A stretch of 64,000 bases of DNA from CAYFTL01 sp964346145. GTDB taxonomy: Bacteria > Bacillota > Clostridia > Christensenellales > Aristaeellaceae. Position numbers and translations under genes: made by a program. Shown piece by piece: positions 60,295 through 64,000 of this stretch. The stretch lies in the NCBI GenBank assembly GCA_964346145.1, contig CAYFTL010000001.1, positions 62,001 to 126,000 of the forward strand. The letters run 5' to 3'. The notes below the pieces were generated by a model, which was not told the origin of the DNA, made no database searches, and saw nothing but the letters and a program-made list of their open reading frames with translations. The first letter of the stretch is position 1, and every line of letters starts with the position of its first letter.

Positions 60295-61029
60295 CTACCT
60301 ACAATATATTTCGATGGCCTTCGCCATAAATTCCGCGGTACCCTGGCCGTGGCGGTCTATGTTTTGAGTAAAACGTTCATCCCCCACATACATCTGGCCC
60401 AAGCAAGCAAGAATCTGTTTGCTGCAATCATAAAAGTTGTTACTAATGTAATCTTGCCATTCTTTCACCAACGCTTGAGCCGCACCGGATTCCGGGCTTA
60501 TGCCGCTTATCTTTGCAAACTTGTCCAAAATCGCGTTGCCGGCCTCCCCCAATTCTCCCCATTGGTTATCGTTTAAATCGCCGGTTTTGGCTTGGCTTTG
60601 CGCATAGGCATCGGTTTCTCCCCACCGCTCCCTGACCTCTTGGGCATATTTATTCCGCATCTGGTTAATTTCTGTTTTGTCAAATTCCTTAAAGCTCATA
60701 TTGCCGCTCCCTTCTATTGTTTTTTGCGCCAATTCAATCAACCCGTTTAAGCGATCCCGTTTTTGAACCAACATTTCCCGGTGGCGAATCAGCGCCTGTA
60801 TTTTGTCAAAATTGATGTCATCAATGATCGCTTTTATTTGCTCCAACGGAAAATCCAATTCCCTATAAAACAAAATTTGCTGCAGCCGCTCCAAACATTG
60901 TTCATCGTATAGCCTATAACCGGATTCTGTGGCGTCGCTGGGTTTAAGCAAATCAATCTGATCGTAATAGTGCAGCGTTCTCACCGTCACCCCGGTGAGG
61001 GCCGCAACCTCCTTGGGCTTTAGTTGCAA
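60295..61029 (-). CDS. MerR-family regulator with TipAS antibiotic-binding domain
   Basis: A 244-residue protein. The N-terminal MerR helix-turn-helix reads LKPKEVAALTGVTVRTLHYYD.....PS....GYRLY, followed by a dimer coiled coil and a C-terminal TipAS domain (EVRERWGETDAYAQS is the hallmark). In TipA, Mta and SkgA such proteins bind thiopeptides or other toxic compounds and activate transcription. The start is a TTG at 61029 with GGAGGAG upstream. It probably activates its own long-spacer promoter. No exporter gene is adjacent, so its other targets are unknown. Confidence 0.92.
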   Translation of the reverse strand: MQLKPKEVAALTGVTVRTLHYYDQIDLLKPSDATESGYRLYDEQCLERLQQILFYRELDFPLEQIKAIIDDINFDKIQALIRHREMLVQKRDRLNGLIELAQKTIEGSGNMSFKEFDKTEINQMRNKYAQEVRERWGETDAYAQSQAKTGDLNDNQWGELGEAGNAILDKFAKISGISPESGAAQALVKEWQDYISNNFYDCSKQILACLGQMYVGDERFTQNIDRHGQGTAEFMAKAIEIYCR

Positions 61030-61097
61030 TTTTCATCTCCTCCTAGCTGATTCCATATCCTCCCCCATCCGTCAATCCGTGGAATTGATTTTGGGCA

Positions 61098-61148
61098 GTA
61101 ATTCGAATTACAATTCTATTATGCACTATGACGTTACGTTAATGTCAA
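61098..61148 (-). promoter_or_regulatory. MerR-type autoregulated promoter (19-bp spacer) with dyad
   Basis: On the minus strand, perfect TTGACA (61143-61148), a 19-base spacer and CATAAT (61118-61123). The dyad TGACGTTACGTTAATGTCA (61129-61147) fills the spacer, the usual MerR layout. Just downstream of the -10 is a second perfect palindrome GTAATTCGAATTAC (61098-61111). Confidence 0.75.
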
Positions 61149-61167
61149 CCATCAATTTTCAATATAA

Positions 61168-61214
61168 AAAACACCGTTTTCGCCGCAATATATCCTGCCG
61201 GCCAACGGTGTTTT
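61168..61214 (-). terminator. Terminator of the pit-DUF47 operon
   Basis: On the minus strand, AAAACACCGTT (61204-61214) pairs perfectly with AACGGTGTTTT (61168-61178) around a GC-rich loop, then TTTTTTAT follows. It lies 35 bases past the DUF47 stop. Confidence 0.8.
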
Positions 61215-61248
61215 CTTGGTTAAAACCAAAACAATCTAAAAGCTTTGA

Positions 61249-61869
61249 TTAGCCATTTTTCATTGCGATGCTTTCCATAACGTTGGAAACGTGTTCGCAC
61301 GCATCACAGCACTCTTCCAAACGGTCAAAGTTTTCGCTCCAAACGATAATTTCAACCGGGTCGGTCTCCGAGGTATACAAATCGCGCACAGCGCGAATAT
61401 AGATCGCGTCGCCCTCTTCTTCCATAGTGTTTACATCCACAACCGCCTGGTGCAATTCCTTTGTCTTTTTAAAGTTGGAAAAATCTTTCATTGCGGCCTG
61501 CAAGCGCACGCAGCTACGTTTTACCACATCGGTAAACTCAGTTGCTTCCTTGCGAATAGCTTTCACATTGTACATATACATGCGAATCAGCACATCTTCA
61601 ACCTTGTCCACCACTTCGTCGATCTCGTTTGCCAACAGCAAAATGTCTTCGCGATCGATGGGGGTTACAAACTCAGCAGCCAACTGGGTCATCATAACGT
61701 GCTTCTTTTCATCCGCTAAGTGTTCAATCTCGTGCAGCTTTTCCATCTGCCCTTCCAAGGATTCGGGGGAAAAGTTGGTCAGCGCATCGTGCAAAAAATT
61801 TGCCGCCTGGGCTGCCAGGTCGATCATTGCTTCAAAAGTGTCAAAATAAATGTTTTGCTTTCTTGCCAT
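61249..61869 (-). CDS. DUF47 (PhoU-like) phosphate-transport accessory protein
   Basis: About 206 residues, mostly alpha-helical, with the DUF47/PhoU-like pattern of repeated Glu and Asp at helix faces (HEIEHLADEKKHVM, ANEIDEVVDKVEDVL, VNTMEEEGDAIY, WSENFDRLEECCDACEHVSNV). It is the standard partner of PiT permeases and may regulate or assist phosphate uptake. The ATG at 61869 has GGAGAGGAG upstream; homology starts there and not at the longer frame to 61896. It is 55 bases downstream of pit. Confidence 0.92.
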   Translation of the reverse strand: MARKQNIYFDTFEAMIDLAAQAANFLHDALTNFSPESLEGQMEKLHEIEHLADEKKHVMMTQLAAEFVTPIDREDILLLANEIDEVVDKVEDVLIRMYMYNVKAIRKEATEFTDVVKRSCVRLQAAMKDFSNFKKTKELHQAVVDVNTMEEEGDAIYIRAVRDLYTSETDPVEIIVWSENFDRLEECCDACEHVSNVMESIAMKNG

Positions 61870-61923
61870 GGATAATCTCCTCTCCAGTATAAACAACTGT
61901 CCGTTTTTTACTGTAAAAATGGA

Positions 61924-62976
61924 TTAGAATATGTACATAAAGAGCTTGGCCATGAAAAAGCCAATGAGCCCGCAACCTGGGAATGTAAGCACCCAGGTGA
62001 GCACCATTTCCTTAACTACGCCCCAGTTCACAGAACGCAACCCGCGCGCAGCGCCTACGCCCATAATGGCAGTGGTCTTGGTATGTGTCGTGCTTACCGG
62101 AATACCTGTAAGGGAAGAAACCAGCAAACACCCGGCGCCCGCCGCATCCGCAGAAAACCCTTGGTATTTTTCCAGCTTAACCATGTCCATGCCTACGGCT
62201 TTAATAATGCGGTATCCGCCGATAGAAGTGCCAACGCCCATTACAATACTGCAAAGGACAATCAGCCAGAACGGTATGGCTACTTCGCCGCCGCCAATTT
62301 GCCCACGGGAGAGCGCAACCCCCAGCAAGAACACACCCATAAACTTTTGTCCATCTTGAGCACCGTGCATGAAGGCCATGGATGCGCCGCCGGCCACTTG
62401 AGCACCGCGGAAAAACCCGCCCGTCTTGCGGCGGTCTACTTTTCCAAAGATCAACTCTACCAGCCTCACCGTTCCCCAACCCATTCCAAAGCCTAAAAAG
62501 GTAGAAAGCCCCAAGCCAATCAACACTTTGCCCCACTCAGCCAGATTGATTCCGCCCATGCCGCCGTGAACGGCAATCGCCGCGCCCGACAAACCAGCGA
62601 TCAGCGCATGACTTTCGCTGGTGGGAATTCCAAAGTACCATGCAGCCGTGGCCCACACTACAATGGCCACCATAGCAGCACAAAGGGCTACCAGCGCCTC
62701 GTGCGAGTTACTTCCGAAATCCACCATATTGTAGATGGTTTCTGCAACCGTTTTGTTGATGAACGTCATCACCAGAATCCCTAGAAAGTTGAATACCGCC
62801 GCCATAAGAATGGCAGCCTTCGGCTCCATAGAGCGCGTGGATATGCAGGTCGCAATCGCGTTGGGCGCATCGGTCCAACCGTTTACCAGGATGACAGCCA
62901 TGGTCAACAGTGACACAACCAACAGCGGCATGTTCGTGGTAAGCTCCTGCAAAAATTCGCCAAAATTAATTGACAT
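61924..62976 (-). CDS. pit: Inorganic phosphate transporter, PiT family
   Basis: A 350-residue membrane protein with about ten helices. The paired PiT repeats are GWTDAPNAIATCISTRSM near the N-terminus and GIPVSTTHTKTTAIMGVG near the C-terminus (core G.N..VST.H). It carries metal-phosphate with H+ or Na+. It precedes DUF47 on the minus strand and has its own extended -10 promoter. The ATG has AAAGGATG upstream. Confidence 0.95.
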   Translation of the reverse strand: MSINFGEFLQELTTNMPLLVVSLLTMAVILVNGWTDAPNAIATCISTRSMEPKAAILMAAVFNFLGILVMTFINKTVAETIYNMVDFGSNSHEALVALCAAMVAIVVWATAAWYFGIPTSESHALIAGLSGAAIAVHGGMGGINLAEWGKVLIGLGLSTFLGFGMGWGTVRLVELIFGKVDRRKTGGFFRGAQVAGGASMAFMHGAQDGQKFMGVFLLGVALSRGQIGGGEVAIPFWLIVLCSIVMGVGTSIGGYRIIKAVGMDMVKLEKYQGFSADAAGAGCLLVSSLTGIPVSTTHTKTTAIMGVGAARGLRSVNWGVVKEMVLTWVLTFPGCGLIGFFMAKLFMYIF

Positions 62977-63038
62977 AAAAGCATCCTTTCTTTGCCAATA
63001 TTTTTCAATGGGTACTTATGTTCAGGCACGACTACACG

Positions 63039-63068
63039 ATTATAGCATAGCCTCCACACCATTCACAA
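63039..63068 (-). promoter_or_regulatory. pit-DUF47 promoter
   Basis: On the minus strand, TTGTGA (63063-63068), an 18-base spacer and extended -10 TGCTATAAT ending at 63039. Confidence 0.7.
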
Positions 63069-63196
63069 GCAAATTCGAGTTTATGCTTGTTTAAACAATA
63101 GAAACCTTGCGTTCCACGCAATGCTTTTTTTAACGCACAGACATATATATGAATTTCTCATCCGCATAAATTTTTAAGCCTGCTCTATAAGCATAA

Positions 63197-63232
63197 AAGA
63201 AGCGGCTTTTGGCATTGCAAAGGCCGCTTCTT
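63197..63232 (-). terminator. Terminator of rny
   Basis: A perfect 10-bp outer stem, AAGAAGCGGC / GCCGCTTCTT, extended by T-A pairs inside, and followed by TTTTATG on the minus strand. It lies about 30 bases past the rny stop. Confidence 0.8.
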
Positions 63233-63262
63233 ATTATTTCTTTAAGATGATTGTGTTGGCAA

Positions 63263-64000
63263 TTATTTAGCAAAGTCTACTGCTCTGGTTTCTCTGATTA
63301 CATTTACTTTGATCTGACCCGGATATTCCATTTCGCTTTCGATCCGCTTTACAATCTCTTTGGCAAGAATGAGTGTGCCGGCATCGTTCACGTCTTCAGG
63401 CTTAACGATGATCCGAACCTCACGCCCCGATTGAATCGCAAAGGATTTCTCAACCCCTTCGAAAGAATTGGAAATTTCTTCCAGTTTTTCCAAGCGCTTA
63501 ATGTAGTTTTCCAAGGACTCGCGCCGTGCTCCCGGCCTTGCAGCCGAAATGGCATCTGCTGCTTGCACCAGCACCGCTTCAACGGTTTGAGGCTCCACAT
63601 CGTTGTGGTGCGCCGCTATGCAGTGCAAAACGCCTTCCGGTTCCCGGAACTTTCTGGCCAAATCCACACCGATGGATACGTGGGTTCCTTCCACTTCATG
63701 GTCAATAGCTTTTCCAATGTCGTGTAACAAACCGCCGCGTTTGGCCAACTGCACATCGGCGCCGAGCTCGGCCGCCATAACACCAGCCAAGTGGGAAACC
63801 TCAACCGAATGCTTCAATACATTCTGACCATAACTAGTGCGGTATTTCATCCGGCCCAGTAATTTAACCAGTTCCTGATGGATGCCGTGCAAATTGGTAT
63901 CGAATATTGCTTGTTCTCCGGCCTCACGAATTTCGTTGTCCACTTCTCTTTTGGCCTTTTCGACCATTTCTTCAATGCGCGCCGGATGAATTCTTCCGTC
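63263..64000 (-). CDS. rny: Ribonuclease Y, C-terminal part (runs off the window)
   Basis: The frame is open to the window edge and continues upstream of the internal Met at 63967 with DGRIHPARIEE. The visible 245 residues hold the end of the region after the KH domain (TDGRIHP pattern) and the HD domain, with RTSYGQNVLKHSVEVSHLAG, LLHDIGKAIDHE, HHNDVEP and the closing IKVNVIRETRAVDFAK. The N-terminal membrane anchor, coiled coil and KH domain are outside the window. RNase Y starts mRNA decay at the membrane in Firmicutes. Confidence 0.96.
   Translation of the reverse strand, partial: DGRIHPARIEEMVEKAKREVDNEIREAGEQAIFDTNLHGIHQELVKLLGRMKYRTSYGQNVLKHSVEVSHLAGVMAAELGADVQLAKRGGLLHDIGKAIDHEVEGTHVSIGVDLARKFREPEGVLHCIAAHHNDVEPQTVEAVLVQAADAISAARPGARRESLENYIKRLEKLEEISNSFEGVEKSFAIQSGREVRIIVKPEDVNDAGTLILAKEIVKRIESEMEYPGQIKVNVIRETRAVDFAK

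Noticed and set aside
1..64000. tRNA, rRNA, CRISPR arrays, prophage or defence islands
   Set aside because: No cloverleaf with CCA-type end, no rRNA segments, no regularly spaced repeats and no capsid, integrase or nuclease clusters were seen when reading both strands.

Overview
The window is a stretch of a Bacillota chromosome, most likely from an anaerobic Clostridia-type bacterium. The evidence is gene content and order: walRK next to a GerMN lipoprotein, RNase Y, tilS-hpt-ftsH, ruvCAB-queA, an RR-HK-VanY set of VanRS type, type III pantothenate kinase with an ECF S component, and purF with a cleavable propeptide. Base composition is near 50% GC with SD sequences of the GGAGG type. Many genes start with TTG or GTG. 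No tRNA, rRNA, CRISPR array, complete insertion sequence or prophage was seen. Two runs of ten N (26441-26450 and 38308-38317) show that this is a scaffolded draft assembly; each run breaks a gene. The species cannot be named from the sequence.

Region by region. 1-3600: pmbA (partial), tldD and rarA on the minus strand, with a divergent unknown membrane protein. 3795-11806: purF preceded by a decayed 3' remnant of purC, then a DEAD-box RNA helicase, murJ, yajC, tgt, a cupin and coaX. 11859-13250: an ECF S component (perhaps for pantothenate) and a divergent VOC protein. 13367-26129: a carbohydrate block with a GH95 alpha-fucosidase, a complete Opp-type ABC importer, an AI-2E-family membrane protein, a GH35 beta-galactosidase and an MFS transporter. 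26258-29048: a VanR/VanS-like two-component system followed by a VanY-like D,D-carboxypeptidase, with no vanHAX ligase genes.

29133-37663 (minus strand): a tightly packed run from walR-walK-like genes through a triple-GerMN lipoprotein, an MBL-fold hydrolase, comEC and holA to a TraX-family membrane protein. 37914-38907: a non-canonical DprA-like (SLOG) protein split by the second gap. 39092-49531: prs, ridA, a VanW-family protein, a PHP phosphoesterase, ftsH, hpt, tilS, purine nucleoside phosphorylase, deoB and a short MGMT-family protein. 49665-53679: a MarR regulator and a heterodimeric ABC exporter. 53943-57193: queA-ruvB-ruvA-ruvC, with a LexA-like box upstream. 57517-60193: argG-argH with an ARG-box-like site inside the argG promoter. 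60295-64000: a TipAS-type MerR regulator with a 19-bp-spacer promoter, a DUF47-PiT phosphate uptake pair, and the 3' part of RNase Y.

How the genes fit together: most of the window is housekeeping (nucleotide salvage, tRNA modification, recombination, envelope synthesis, arginine synthesis). The accessory parts are the fucoside/galactoside block, the VanRSY block, the drug-exporter and TipAS regulators, and the DprA-like gene. I found no convincing wholly new multi-gene system. The best leads are the fucosylated-galactoside locus, the stand-alone VanRS-VanY unit with its 12-bp inverted repeat over the promoter, the DprA-like SLOG gene whose assembly gap carries recombinase-like sequence, and several well-formed operator candidates.
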